Program-made: the position numbers and the translations under genes
Assembly: GCF_000325705.1 (NCBI RefSeq)
Contig: NC_019904.1
Span: 1,806,001-1,870,000, forward strand
From: Echinicola vietnamensis DSM 17526
GTDB lineage: Bacteria; Bacteroidota; Bacteroidia; Cytophagales; Cyclobacteriaceae
Reading direction: 5' to 3'
DNA: 64,000 nucleotides
Notes under the pieces: model-generated
Databases searched by the model: none
What the model saw: only the letters and a program-made list of their open reading frames with translations
What the model was told of the DNA's origin: nothing
Shown: positions 36,752 to 45,938 of the stretch, piece after piece
Position numbering within the stretch: position 1 is the stretch's first letter
Layout: each line of letters starts with the position of its first letter

Positions 36752-37009
36752 ATTCAATTCCTGAATGCTATCCTGATCCTGTTAAGGACCGTTCCGGTAC
36801 CGATAAAGGCCAATGGATCAAGGTCACCGCTATCGCAACTATGGCGATAGTCGCCCCCTGCCACTGCCTTCATCGCCGTGACAATGGTGCCGATCCTACC
36901 AAAATGGAAATGGTCATGGGAGATATGGCATCACGGTCATCTGGCTCCTGTCCTTAGGGCATGTTTTTTTGGTTTTGGTTGAGGAGATGGAGAAATCGTT
37001 CCATATGAA

Positions 37010-37531
37010 TTAGTGGTTGCCAGCTGCATTTTGGGGTCTTTGACGCCTCTTCATGACCAAACTGTCCGCCGGATACTTGTCTTTGAGCATGGATATTTGG
37101 TTTTTGGCCCAGTCGATCAAGACTGCTTTTTCTTCTTCCGTGAGGTTAGCTTCACTGTGCATGCCCAGTGCGGTATATGAATTGAGGGGCATTTCTCCTT
37201 CCTCGATCACTTCAATGACTTCTTCTAGTTTGTGGTTTTGACGCGCGATGGGCGCATTGGTGAAGTCATCGAAATTCAGGTGGCGCTTGCCGTCCTTGAT
37301 GTGACCGTCCAGCCACCAGGCGACCGGTTGCACATTGGCATACCAAGGGTAATTGGTGTGATTGCTATGGCAGTCATCGCAGGCTTTTTCTAGGATCGAA
37401 CTCACCTCATTTGAGAGGACATAGTCCGCGCTAAGCGGAGCGGGCTGAGCATTTGAGTCGTTTTTTTCAGGTCTAAAAAATTGAATAATGATGAAAATGA
37501 CCAATAGGGTAAACAGAATTTTCTTAACCAT
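37010..37531 (-). CDS. Haem-binding domain protein, cytochrome c-like
   Basis: 173 aa with an N-terminal membrane anchor or uncleaved signal (KKILFTLLVIFIIIQFF) and one CxxCH haem site in LEKACDDCHSNHTNYPWYANVQPVAWWL. The sequence after the haem motif (HIKDGKRHLNFDDF ... EEVIEVIEEGEMPL) is that of the 'haem-binding domain' family of Bacteroidota, with a distal Met probable in GEMPL. A periplasmic electron-transfer role is likely. It follows the DcaP-like porin gene in the same direction after 58 bp. Confidence 0.9.
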   Translation of the reverse strand: MVKKILFTLLVIFIIIQFFRPEKNDSNAQPAPLSADYVLSNEVSSILEKACDDCHSNHTNYPWYANVQPVAWWLDGHIKDGKRHLNFDDFTNAPIARQNHKLEEVIEVIEEGEMPLNSYTALGMHSEANLTEEEKAVLIDWAKNQISMLKDKYPADSLVMKRRQRPQNAAGNH

Positions 37532-37589
37532 AGATTGTCAGTTTATATATTATCTTAAAACCAATATAATAAAAGCAGGGTTAATATTT

Positions 37590-38831
37590 TTAGAAATAAA
37601 ACATAAAGCCAAAACTTATCCGCATGGCATCCCTTGCTTTCCCCCTGGATAGAGGCGTCCCGTTTACATACCCATCTGCTTTCAGGTCTTTTACACCATA
37701 ATCCAATTCCAAACCAATGGTCATGCGTTCGTAAGGGTCGTACATGAGGTTAATGATCCCGTAATAATGCATGTGCTGCACATGGCCGTCCAAGTGGATT
37801 TCTGGTGTCTCTGGCTCAGGGGTGAGGAGGTATCTGCTCAAGTTCTGCGCCGAAAAGTGGGTGTACCCCGTGACGATGTTCCCATGTAAGGTGGGGGTAA
37901 AAAAATATTCGTAGCTTATCCAGCCCCCATACACGGGAGTAGCCTGGAAGCGTCCGTCATTTGTAGGAAACCCATCGTAACCTTGGCCCGCGATACTGGT
38001 CATAAATGCCGTGATGCCCTTTCCTCCGACCAGTTGGAATTGAAGATTGTTACGGCGTAGAGCATTGGTGTAAATGCCTGAAAGGCTAAATCCATATCCC
38101 ATAAAGCCACTGTTGTGGTCTTGAAGGCGGTATCGTATATATCGTAAAACAGATGAAAGTCGTATATGTCCCCAGCTGCGTTTGTTTTTGAGGGCAAATG
38201 TCAGGTCAGGGGTGAATTGCTGGGCTTCCTCCACAAAAGGTTCCAATTCTCCAAAATGATTGTAGTCACTAAGAGGAGCCTCAAGGCTGATTTCATAGAT
38301 GAATTGCTTGTTTTGGAAGTGGTTTTTATACTTTATGTGAGGGGTTCGCAGCCAGATCCCGGATGGAGGTCCTTCCCATTCCATGATGTTTGGCCATAAT
38401 ACTTCATCGCCAAAGTTATGCCAGTTTTGCCCAATCTGCCAATGGGACATCTCTACAAATGCCCTTCGTAGCCTTATGGTACCATTGCCTCCCCAAAAAT
38501 CTGATTCCACCAAGGCATCTATTCGTTGACCATCCGGTAGCATGAGCGTGGTAGCCAATTTTAGCTGCGTTTGGTACATGTCTACGTGCAAGCTTTTGGA
38601 ATCGTCATTACCGAAAACATTGATTTGGCCTACTTTAAATGTTTCGCTGTCTTGTAGGCCACCAAATATGTCCATATAGCCATTGAGTTTCATGTTTACT
38701 CCCAAGCTGGTGCTAAATCGTGGGACACCATGGATGCTGTCTGGAGATTGGAGGGTCAAAAAGCGGTCTTGACCCAAAGCGCTATCAAATAGGAGAAATG
38801 AAAATAGTAGGAATAATGTCCATTTTTGCAT
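37590..38831 (-). CDS. DcaP-like outer-membrane porin
   Basis: 413 aa with signal peptide MQKWTLFLLFSFLLFDSALG and a beta-barrel pattern throughout, ending in aromatic FGFMFYF, a typical outer-membrane C-terminus. The block FVEMSHWQIGQNWHNFGDEVLWPNIMEWEGPPSG is characteristic of DcaP-like porins. DcaP of Acinetobacter passes dicarboxylates and other anions. The substrate here is not shown. The downstream haem protein may be in the same transcript. Confidence 0.82.
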   Translation of the reverse strand: MQKWTLFLLFSFLLFDSALGQDRFLTLQSPDSIHGVPRFSTSLGVNMKLNGYMDIFGGLQDSETFKVGQINVFGNDDSKSLHVDMYQTQLKLATTLMLPDGQRIDALVESDFWGGNGTIRLRRAFVEMSHWQIGQNWHNFGDEVLWPNIMEWEGPPSGIWLRTPHIKYKNHFQNKQFIYEISLEAPLSDYNHFGELEPFVEEAQQFTPDLTFALKNKRSWGHIRLSSVLRYIRYRLQDHNSGFMGYGFSLSGIYTNALRRNNLQFQLVGGKGITAFMTSIAGQGYDGFPTNDGRFQATPVYGGWISYEYFFTPTLHGNIVTGYTHFSAQNLSRYLLTPEPETPEIHLDGHVQHMHYYGIINLMYDPYERMTIGLELDYGVKDLKADGYVNGTPLSRGKARDAMRISFGFMFYF

Positions 38832-39114
38832 AGGATTATTTTGCTAATAAAGGTCCTGAATAGTCAGTTATCCCTGTCGATGGCTTTACCTAACGGCAGG
38901 GGGTGCACCTCCTTTAAGAGAATTTTTTTCATGACCAATGATATCTTTAGCCATGAACCTAAATGCATTGCAAAGGATAGAGGAGGAGGGTTGTTTTCTA
39001 GGGACGAATATTATGTTTTGTGGCTAAAATGCTTCCCTATTACTCTTAATATTATAGGTGAATATAAATTAATTTTAGTAAAAAAATATTTATAAATGAA
39101 TGTGAGTCACCGGA

Positions 39115-39429
39115 TTAGGTGAAAAATGTGATGGTCATATTGATGAATACCCCGATAAAAGAAAATATAATTCCCATAATAAAAAAAAGATAAGTTTTCT
39201 GATAGTATATGTCGGCTTTATCTTTTGGGTAATTAAAGTTAAGTATACGGGCCATGGAGATGATAATGAAAATGACTCCTATTAAAGTGAAACCACCGAT
39301 GATAAAGGCCAAGGTGTTGTGCTTTGTGTCGGTTTTGACAAACTCGGCAGCAAAGTTCAAAATAAAACCTAATATGATGCCTCCTCCAGTGATTATGGGT
39401 TGTCTAAAAGGTTGGATTTTATCTTCCAT
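39115..39429 (-). CDS. Small membrane protein, unknown function
   Basis: 104 aa with three hydrophobic helices (IITGGGIILGFILNFAAEF, LAFIIGGFTLIGVIFIIISMA, YLFFIMGIIFSFIGVFINMTITFF). No family recognised. It sits between the porin gene and the AAA+/VWA operon on the same strand but is separated from the latter's end by a long inverted repeat. Hydrophobic organisation supports coding. Confidence 0.65.
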   Translation of the reverse strand: MEDKIQPFRQPIITGGGIILGFILNFAAEFVKTDTKHNTLAFIIGGFTLIGVIFIIISMARILNFNYPKDKADIYYQKTYLFFIMGIIFSFIGVFINMTITFFT

Positions 39430-39460
39430 TGGACATGTTTTGGATTAGTGAAATATATCA

Positions 39461-39548
39461 GAGGCTGCTCCAATTATTTACGCATGCACTCACCAAAAGA
39501 CATACATAGATATTTGGGGCAAGGGACATCACATAATGGGGCAGCCTC
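39461..39548. repeat. Long inverted repeat (88 bp stem-loop)
   Basis: The arms GAGGCTGCTCCAATTAT (from 39461) and ATAATGGGGCAGCCTC (to 39548) pair with one mismatch and one bulge around a loop of about 55 nt. It lies immediately after the AAA+ gene on the minus strand and may be its 3' end structure or a small dispersed element. Confidence 0.6.
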
Positions 39549-39555
39549 AACCAGG

Positions 39556-41082
39556 TCAATTTAAATTTTCCTCATCGAAATCATCTTCGTCAGGGGCTTC
39601 CATGTCAAACATGCTGCTGAAAAGGTCCTTAAACTGCATACCGGTGTCAAGGAGTTTTTTGCTGAGTTGACTGTATTCGGCCAAGCCATGCAAGGCAAAT
39701 TCCATATAGAATTCCTTTTCTTTTTCAGGTAGCTGCTTTACAAAATCCGTGGTGACTTTTTCCAATCCAGGGACTTCATGTAGGGATTTTTTGTATTCCT
39801 TGTCACTTTGTGATGCCAAGATGTCGATGTGGTGGCCTTCTCCGAACCATGAAAGGGGCAAGACGTAAGGATTGCCTTCTTTGTCTTTTTTCTTTTGCTC
39901 TGGGGTGGGGAAGTGTTGTGCAAACAAGGTCCTAATCGCTTTGCCAATAAGGTTATAGGCTACCAGTCCGGCGCCTTCCTGCTCGCCTTCATATACCAAT
40001 TCCACTTTTCCCGTAATGGCTGGAATGATCCCGATTAGGTCTGCAATTCGGGTGACGGTTTCGTTTTCGTCGTTCAGATAAATCCTGCGTTCGGCGGCTG
40101 AAAGTAAGTTTTCATAGGCTGAAATGGTCAGCCTTGCCGAAACCCCACTTTTTTCATCTACATATTCGCTTGTGCGCGCTTCCACCGCCACCTGTTCTAT
40201 CAGGTTTTTCATCAGTTCTGGCACATGGATCTTATCCATCGGCTTTCCACTGATCTTGGATTCTTGGGCAGTGATTTTTTTGCCGATTTCGATGTTTTTG
40301 GGATAGTGGGTGATGATTTGGGATTCAATCCGGTCTTTCAGCGGGGTGACGATACTGCCACGATTGGTATAATCTTCTGGATTGGCCGTAAAGACAAATT
40401 GGATGTCCAGTGGAAGTCTGAGTTTGAAGCCCCGGATCTGAATGTCACCTTCTTGAAGGATGTTAAACAGCGCCACTTGGATTCTCGCCTGCAAGTCAGG
40501 AAGCTCGTTGATCACAAATATGGAGCGGTGCGAACGGGGCACCAAACCATAATGGATGACACGCTCATCGTTATAGGAGAGTTTTAGCGTGGCGGCTTTG
40601 ATGGGGTCCACATCCCCGATAAGGTCTGCTACGGAGACGTCGGGCGTGGCCAGTTTTTCGGTGTATCGATCATCCCTGTGCCACCATCCAATGGGCGTAT
40701 CGTCCCCTTTTTCGTCCACCAACTCTATGGCAAAATTGGTTAAAGGTTGCATGGGGTCATCGTTAAGCTCAGCACCCTCCACCACGGGCACGTATTCATC
40801 CAAAAGCTCGGTCATTTGCCGGGCAATTCTCGTTTTTGCCTGTCCTCTTAGGCCGAGAAAGTTGATGTTGTGGCGGGAAAGGATGGCACGCTCGATGTCC
40901 GGGATGACCGTGTCTTCATAACCCCAAATTCCAGCAAAAACATTTTCTTTTGCTTTTATTTTTTGTATCAGATTTTGGCGGAGTTCTTCCTTAATGGATT
41001 TAGGCTGATAACCGCTGGCCTTTAATTCGCCAAGTGTTTTTATTTTTAATAAATCTTTGCTCTTCAATTGCTGGTATGTCAT
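39556..41082 (-). CDS. AAA+ ATPase, magnesium chelatase / MoxR-like
   Basis: 508 aa. The ATPase core has GLRGQAKTRIAR as P-loop, an insert rich in acidic residues, the Walker B-like strand SIFVINELPDLQARIQVALFNILQEG and sensor 1 in IQFVFTANPEDYTNRG. The Walker B shows INE where IDE is usual. The C-terminus has a helical lid and an acidic tail (MEAPDEDDFDEENLN). Magnesium chelatase I-subunit relatives pair with a VWA protein and act as metal-inserting or remodelling chaperones; the VWA partner lies 2 bp upstream. The target is not shown, as no chlorophyll or cobalamin genes are nearby. Confidence 0.87.
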   Translation of the reverse strand: MTYQQLKSKDLLKIKTLGELKASGYQPKSIKEELRQNLIQKIKAKENVFAGIWGYEDTVIPDIERAILSRHNINFLGLRGQAKTRIARQMTELLDEYVPVVEGAELNDDPMQPLTNFAIELVDEKGDDTPIGWWHRDDRYTEKLATPDVSVADLIGDVDPIKAATLKLSYNDERVIHYGLVPRSHRSIFVINELPDLQARIQVALFNILQEGDIQIRGFKLRLPLDIQFVFTANPEDYTNRGSIVTPLKDRIESQIITHYPKNIEIGKKITAQESKISGKPMDKIHVPELMKNLIEQVAVEARTSEYVDEKSGVSARLTISAYENLLSAAERRIYLNDENETVTRIADLIGIIPAITGKVELVYEGEQEGAGLVAYNLIGKAIRTLFAQHFPTPEQKKKDKEGNPYVLPLSWFGEGHHIDILASQSDKEYKKSLHEVPGLEKVTTDFVKQLPEKEKEFYMEFALHGLAEYSQLSKKLLDTGMQFKDLFSSMFDMEAPDEDDFDEENLN

Positions 41083-41084
41083 GC

Positions 41085-42185
41085 TTAAAAGCGTTTTGTT
41101 CTGTTTCTTCGATAGTCTTCAAAAATAAGGTGGCCTAGCCCTTTAAGGTTGCTGTAATAGGCATTGCCATTGTTGGCTTTGGTAAATTCCTGCACGAATT
41201 CCTTGAGATAGGGATCTGAAGCAATCATAAAGGTGGTGACCGGTATTTTTATTTTTCGACATTGAGCAGCCAGTTTTAGGGTTTCATTTAGGATTTTGCT
41301 GTCAATGCCGAAACTGTTTTTGTAATATTTGATCCCTACTTTCAGACAGGTGGGTTTCCCGTCGGTGATCATAAAGATTTGCTTATTGGGATTTTTTCTT
41401 CTTCTTAATAAATCCATGGCCAGCTGGAGTCCCGCCACCGTATTGGTGTGGTAGGGTCCTACTTGCAAGTAAGGGAGGTCCTTGATCTCGATCTGCCAAG
41501 CATCATTCCCAAAGACAATAACATCAAGGGTATCCTTTGGATATCGGGTTTTGATGAGTTCAGCAAGGGCCATGGCCACCTTTTTGGCAGGGGTGATCCG
41601 GTCCTCGCCATACAGGATCATGGAGTGGGAAATGTCGATCATCAGCACCGTGCTGGTCTGGGTACGGTATTCGTTTTCGGTGACTTCCAGGTCATCTTCG
41701 GTAAGCAGGAAATCACCACCGAAACCATGGTTGATCTGGGCATTGCGAAGGGAGTCTGTCAGGGCAATTTGTTCCAGGTTGTCTCCAAATTCAAACGGCC
41801 TTCGTTCACTGCCTTTATCTTCACCTTGCCCCGTAAGGGTGGTCCGGTGTTGGCCGCCTTTTCCCTTTTTTAATTTGCCGAAAATCTCTTCTAAAGCACT
41901 TTTACGAATTTGTTGTTCCGATTTCCCGGTGATTTTGATTTCTCCCTTTTGATTTTCTTCCGTGAGGTATCCTTTGTCTTTGAGGTCATCGATGAAATCG
42001 CCGATCCCGTATCCCGGATTGGTCATGCCATAGCGATTGTCCAAGTTCGTCAACCAGCTCAAAGCCTCGCCTACATCGCCACCAGTCATGGTGACAAGCT
42101 GCAAAAATACATCCAAGAGGTTCTCAAAAGTATTTTTGTTAGGATCCTTTTGAGGGGTGTATTGAGTGAATCTAAATCCTTTCAT
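41085..42185 (-). CDS. VWA domain protein, partner of the AAA+ ATPase
   Basis: 366 aa soluble protein. The N-terminal 180 residues are helical and charged. The VWA domain follows with a MIDAS motif in LMIDISHSMILYGEDRITP (DxSxS), a Thr in the NTVAGLQ region and MITDGKPTC as the distal Asp site. A signal peptide is absent, which separates it from BatA/BatB proteins. It is the first gene of a two-gene operon with the AAA+ ATPase, the usual arrangement of ChlI/ChlD-like and MoxR-VWA systems. Confidence 0.88.
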   Translation of the reverse strand: MKGFRFTQYTPQKDPNKNTFENLLDVFLQLVTMTGGDVGEALSWLTNLDNRYGMTNPGYGIGDFIDDLKDKGYLTEENQKGEIKITGKSEQQIRKSALEEIFGKLKKGKGGQHRTTLTGQGEDKGSERRPFEFGDNLEQIALTDSLRNAQINHGFGGDFLLTEDDLEVTENEYRTQTSTVLMIDISHSMILYGEDRITPAKKVAMALAELIKTRYPKDTLDVIVFGNDAWQIEIKDLPYLQVGPYHTNTVAGLQLAMDLLRRRKNPNKQIFMITDGKPTCLKVGIKYYKNSFGIDSKILNETLKLAAQCRKIKIPVTTFMIASDPYLKEFVQEFTKANNGNAYYSNLKGLGHLIFEDYRRNRTKRF

Positions 42186-42399
42186 ATTGTATGGATAACA
42201 AGATAGCGCGTTGAGTAGTTTGGAGAATGCCTGTTTTTTATTTTAATCCTAAAAAAACGGTTGTGATTTGAGGATCTATGCTGCTTCAAGCAAGCGCATT
42301 TATACCTTTTAATTTACAAATAATTGTCCGAGAATGTAAAAGAGGTTTTAAAGAATTTGATCTTTGTTTAATTTGTAATTGTATTAATTTTTACTAGAA

Positions 42400-42669
42400 A
42401 TGAATAAGAAATACAAAATACTAGGTAAAGTCCAAGGGGTATTTTTTAGAAAGAGTACTCAAGAAAAAGCCCAGGAAATCGGGGTGAAAGGTTGGGTGAA
42501 AAATGAGCCAGATGGTTCTGTCCTGACAGTGATCCAAGGGAATGAGGAACAGGTGAAAGCCATGGAGAAATGGCTAAAACATGGGCCTCCCCAAGCCGAA
42601 GTAACAGCACTTTTGTTGCTAAGTGAAGGATATGATCTTAAGCATGACACCTTCGAGATTAAACGATAG
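42400..42669 (+). CDS. acyP: Acylphosphatase
   Basis: 89 aa. VQGVFFRKSTQEKAQEIGVKGWVKN contains the catalytic Arg (in GVFFR) and Asn (in VKN) of acylphosphatases, followed by DGSVLTVIQGNEEQVKAMEKWLKHGP. It hydrolyses acyl-phosphates such as acetyl phosphate. Single gene in a divergent position from the VWA operon. Confidence 0.95.
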   Translation: MNKKYKILGKVQGVFFRKSTQEKAQEIGVKGWVKNEPDGSVLTVIQGNEEQVKAMEKWLKHGPPQAEVTALLLLSEGYDLKHDTFEIKR

Positions 42670-42688
42670 GCAATAACAGGAAAGGAGA

Positions 42689-43192
42689 CTAGGCGATCTT
42701 TAACTTAAGTTCGCCTTTTCTTTTGACAATTTTTAATTTAAAAAAATCATTTATAAAGCTTTTACAGCGGTTTTCTGCAAACTCAGCCCTGTTTTCAGTG
42801 TCGAAAAGGACGGTCATTCTAAGCATGGTTTTGACATAGGGTTCATGGGTGCCCAGTTCTCTAAGCCAATTGGTAAACTGTGCTTTCCAATCTTCCCTGT
42901 ACTTATCAAGGTGGCTACGGCCATCAAATAAGAACTCAAGTTGGTTGGAGCCATACTTAAATCGATAAATTCCACAAAGTTGCTCGTAAATTACCCGGAC
43001 ACGGTCTTTTGGAAAAACCTGTGTTTCAACAATTTGCTGGTACGTGTTGTCCATCAATCCTAAGGGATTGTATAGTAAAGTATACGATTTTTTGAGTTCC
43101 TGTACCAGCACTTCCACCAACTCTTCTTCCATGACAGATTGGGCCTGCCGGAGAATATAGTTCTTGTCTAATGGAAAGAGTTTTTGAATCAT
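42689..43192 (-). CDS. Conserved-looking cytoplasmic protein, unknown function
   Basis: 167 aa, helical and charged, with no signal peptide and no motif I can name. Notable pieces are MDNTYQQIVETQVFPKDRVRVIYEQLCGIYRFKYG and a basic end (FKLKIVKRKGELKLKIA). It converges with acyP, with 19 bp between. Frame and codon use look genuine; function unknown. Confidence 0.7.
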   Translation of the reverse strand: MIQKLFPLDKNYILRQAQSVMEEELVEVLVQELKKSYTLLYNPLGLMDNTYQQIVETQVFPKDRVRVIYEQLCGIYRFKYGSNQLEFLFDGRSHLDKYREDWKAQFTNWLRELGTHEPYVKTMLRMTVLFDTENRAEFAENRCKSFINDFFKLKIVKRKGELKLKIA

Positions 43193-43462
43193 GTTGAGCT
43201 ATGTACAATAATCCTGCAAATTACGGTTTTATCGTCAAAATGGAAATGCAAAGAGGGAGGAATTTTCGGGTAGGGGTGAAAAGGAAGAACCAAGGGTCAT
43301 TTATACCGTTTATTTTTGCTGGATAAATTGTAAAAATTCATATAAAACATAAGGACTTAATATGAAAATAGGCATATTATAGGATGGTTTTATCAATATG
43401 TTTTAAATATTAGGCTTTAGGTTAATAGTGCTCATAAATAGCTATAAGTACCATTTTAAATT

Positions 43463-45697
43463 ATGCTTAAAATGTTAGGGAAAGGTTTGCTCATAAATAC
43501 GTTGGTTGTCCTTGGGCTGCTAATCGGGGGGTATTCCTTCGTTTCGGGTCAGTCCAGTATGGACACAGCTCGCCTAGAGAGGGTACTAGAAGCTTCGAAG
43601 GGAGTGATCAATCGGGACATCCGCGATTCGATGGATTTTGATTATATCCTAGAATTGGAAAACTTTTATCATCAGATCGAAGATCCGTTGGATATAGTAA
43701 AGGCTTCTCGGTATTTAGGGATTTATTATAGGTCCATTTTTTATTTCCAAGACAGCGAAAAGTACATCTTAAATGGCATGAGGCTGGCAAAATCGATCGA
43801 AGAGTGGGGGCTTTATCTGGAGCTGGCAAAAGAACTGGCCACTGTATATAGAAGTTTGGGAGAATACGACAAGCTAAAAGCTGAAATGGACTATTGCCTG
43901 AAAATTTCCCAACGTTACCAAGTCAAGTCTAAGGAGTTAATTCCCTTGATGGAACTTGCCTTGTATAATAGTTATGATATTCAAAATTATGAACAAGGAA
44001 TTGTGTTTGGAAAGCGTTTTTTGGAAAGGGCAGAATACCACCAGAAGATGGATGCTCCAGATCCAATGCTGGATTATCGGGTGGCTACCGAAACGGTGAT
44101 TATTAAAATTGAACTGGCTAAATGTTACATTAAGACTGAACAAAAATTTGATTTGGTAAAGTCATATTTAGATGAAGCAAAATATTTTTTTGAACCATAC
44201 GGAGATCAAGAAAAATTGTCCAGGATCTATGAAGAGTACCTTAACTATTACCTCAAGTTGGGGGACTTGGAAGCGGTAAAAGCGAGTCTGGAAAAGTATA
44301 ACTTTCATTTGAGGATGAGTAAGCAGCAGTTCGTACAAAGAACCCATGAGATCCCGGTTTACCTCAAGGAGCTCTCTAATCTTGAGCAAGAGCTTGAGAT
44401 GACACAGATGAAAAATAGGCGTTTGAACCTAGAGAAACAGCTTTATATTGGATTAATTGTACTGATCTTGGTGTTGATGGGGACGTATTTCTATTTGGCC
44501 TTAAGAAATAGAAGGATTCAAATGGCGCTTAATGAAAGCTTGATGGCTCAAAATAAGCTGTTGGAGAATGTAAGCAGGGACAAATCAAAATTTTTTTCGG
44601 TGGTTTCTCATGAATTGAGGACTCCTGTCTACGCAATTACTGGCCTTACTTCTGTTATGGATGTGGACAAGGTGGTCCCTCAGCAAATCAAGGCAATCAA
44701 ACATTCGGGAGACTACTTGCTTCTTTTGATCAATAATATCTTACAAATGATGAATTTTGAGCAAGGTCAAAAGGACCAGTCTAAACCCAATAAATCCTAT
44801 TTTGATCTGAGCGAGATTTTGGCAGATGTTATTGATTCGGCCCATTATTTCGCTCAGCAAAATGAAGTTGACCTGCTACTGAACACCACTTGGGAAGGAC
44901 CAATGTGGGTAAAAGGCGAACGTCAAAAATTAATGCAGGTATTGCTAAACCTGATCATTAACGGGATCAAGTATAGTGGAGATAGCAAGGTGGTTCTCAG
45001 TGTCGAGAAAGTGGGGGCAGAGGACAATGCCGGAAAATTTAACTTTAAAGTTTCTGATAACGGAATAGGCATTCCAAAAGAGCAGCAGGAAAAGATGTTT
45101 AACTTTATGGACAGGATCGGGGATCAGGACTCCTCCCATAATCCTTTTGATCTTCATGGGGTGGGGATTGGACTTTTTGTGGTGGAGAAACTGCTGCAAG
45201 AAATGGACTCTAAGATCCATCTACGAAGTGAAGAAGGGGAAGGTGCAACGTTTTCTTTTGAACTCCTAATGGAAACGAATAAGAATGAGGTCACTGTTCG
45301 GGACGCGGAATTATCACCAAAAAAGGAGGGGCTTCATATTTTGGTGGTGGACGACAGTGATATCAACTTGATGGTGGCAGAGCGTTTGGTTACCAAGTTG
45401 GGATATAAATGCTTCAAGGCTACCGATAGCGATGACGTGGTCTCCATCATATTAAAAGAAAAAATTCATTTAGTCCTCATGGACTTGAACATGCCCTCCA
45501 TCAGTGGATATGCATTATCCAGAAAAATCAAAGAGGTAGTTGATGTACCGATCATAGCCCATACAGCTGTGATGGAGGAGGAATTGGATCGGAAGCTTAT
45601 GGAAGATTCAGGAATACAAGGGTACATCATAAAGCCTTATTCCTTGCCGGCATTAAAAAAGATCCTTTATGAAAATATCACTGAGGAAACCCAGTAA
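43463..45697 (+). CDS. Hybrid sensor histidine kinase / response regulator with TPR-like sensor
   Basis: 744 aa. Signal-anchor (LLINTLVVLGLLIGGYSFVSG), about 280 helical residues resembling tetratricopeptide repeats in the periplasm, a coiled region, a transmembrane helix at about 328-350 (LYIGLIVLILVLMGTYFYLAL), then HisKA with SHELRTP (His383), an ATPase domain with NLIINGIKYSG and DNGIGIPKEQ, and a C-terminal receiver with LVVDDSDIN and the phosphoacceptor Asp674 in LVLMDLNMP. No separate output domain follows, so the signal must leave by phosphotransfer to another protein. No target gene is adjacent. TPR-sensing hybrid kinases are common in Bacteroidota. Confidence 0.9.
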   Translation: MLKMLGKGLLINTLVVLGLLIGGYSFVSGQSSMDTARLERVLEASKGVINRDIRDSMDFDYILELENFYHQIEDPLDIVKASRYLGIYYRSIFYFQDSEKYILNGMRLAKSIEEWGLYLELAKELATVYRSLGEYDKLKAEMDYCLKISQRYQVKSKELIPLMELALYNSYDIQNYEQGIVFGKRFLERAEYHQKMDAPDPMLDYRVATETVIIKIELAKCYIKTEQKFDLVKSYLDEAKYFFEPYGDQEKLSRIYEEYLNYYLKLGDLEAVKASLEKYNFHLRMSKQQFVQRTHEIPVYLKELSNLEQELEMTQMKNRRLNLEKQLYIGLIVLILVLMGTYFYLALRNRRIQMALNESLMAQNKLLENVSRDKSKFFSVVSHELRTPVYAITGLTSVMDVDKVVPQQIKAIKHSGDYLLLLINNILQMMNFEQGQKDQSKPNKSYFDLSEILADVIDSAHYFAQQNEVDLLLNTTWEGPMWVKGERQKLMQVLLNLIINGIKYSGDSKVVLSVEKVGAEDNAGKFNFKVSDNGIGIPKEQQEKMFNFMDRIGDQDSSHNPFDLHGVGIGLFVVEKLLQEMDSKIHLRSEEGEGATFSFELLMETNKNEVTVRDAELSPKKEGLHILVVDDSDINLMVAERLVTKLGYKCFKATDSDDVVSIILKEKIHLVLMDLNMPSISGYALSRKIKEVVDVPIIAHTAVMEEELDRKLMEDSGIQGYIIKPYSLPALKKILYENITEETQ

Positions 45698-45891
45698 TCC
45701 AATATTGCCATTTGGTTACTTGATCCCGATACTTCTTCAACATCACTTGCAATACAGGGATGAGTGTCACTTAGGAACGGCTGGTTTATACGTTGCCGTG
45801 TGGAGTAGGTGTTTTTAAATGGTCTGCGGGAAGGAAAAGACAGGTATCCATTTCTTTGAAGGATTAAAAAATCATGTCAAGGGATTTTACG

Positions 45892-45929
45892 AAAAAGGAC
45901 CAGCCCTTCTCCCTTCGAGAAGGGCTGGT
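45892..45929 (-). terminator. Intrinsic terminator of the M14 peptidase gene
   Basis: ACCAGCCCTTCTC-(5-nt loop)-GAGAAGGGCTGGT is a perfect 13-bp stem with a T tract on the minus strand, 10 bp beyond the stop codon. Confidence 0.92.
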
Positions 45930-45938
45930 GTCTTGCAT

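Noticed and set aside
36637..36957. 106-codon frame overlapping the VF530 gene
   Set aside because: Out of frame with a recognised family member; composition is not protein-like.
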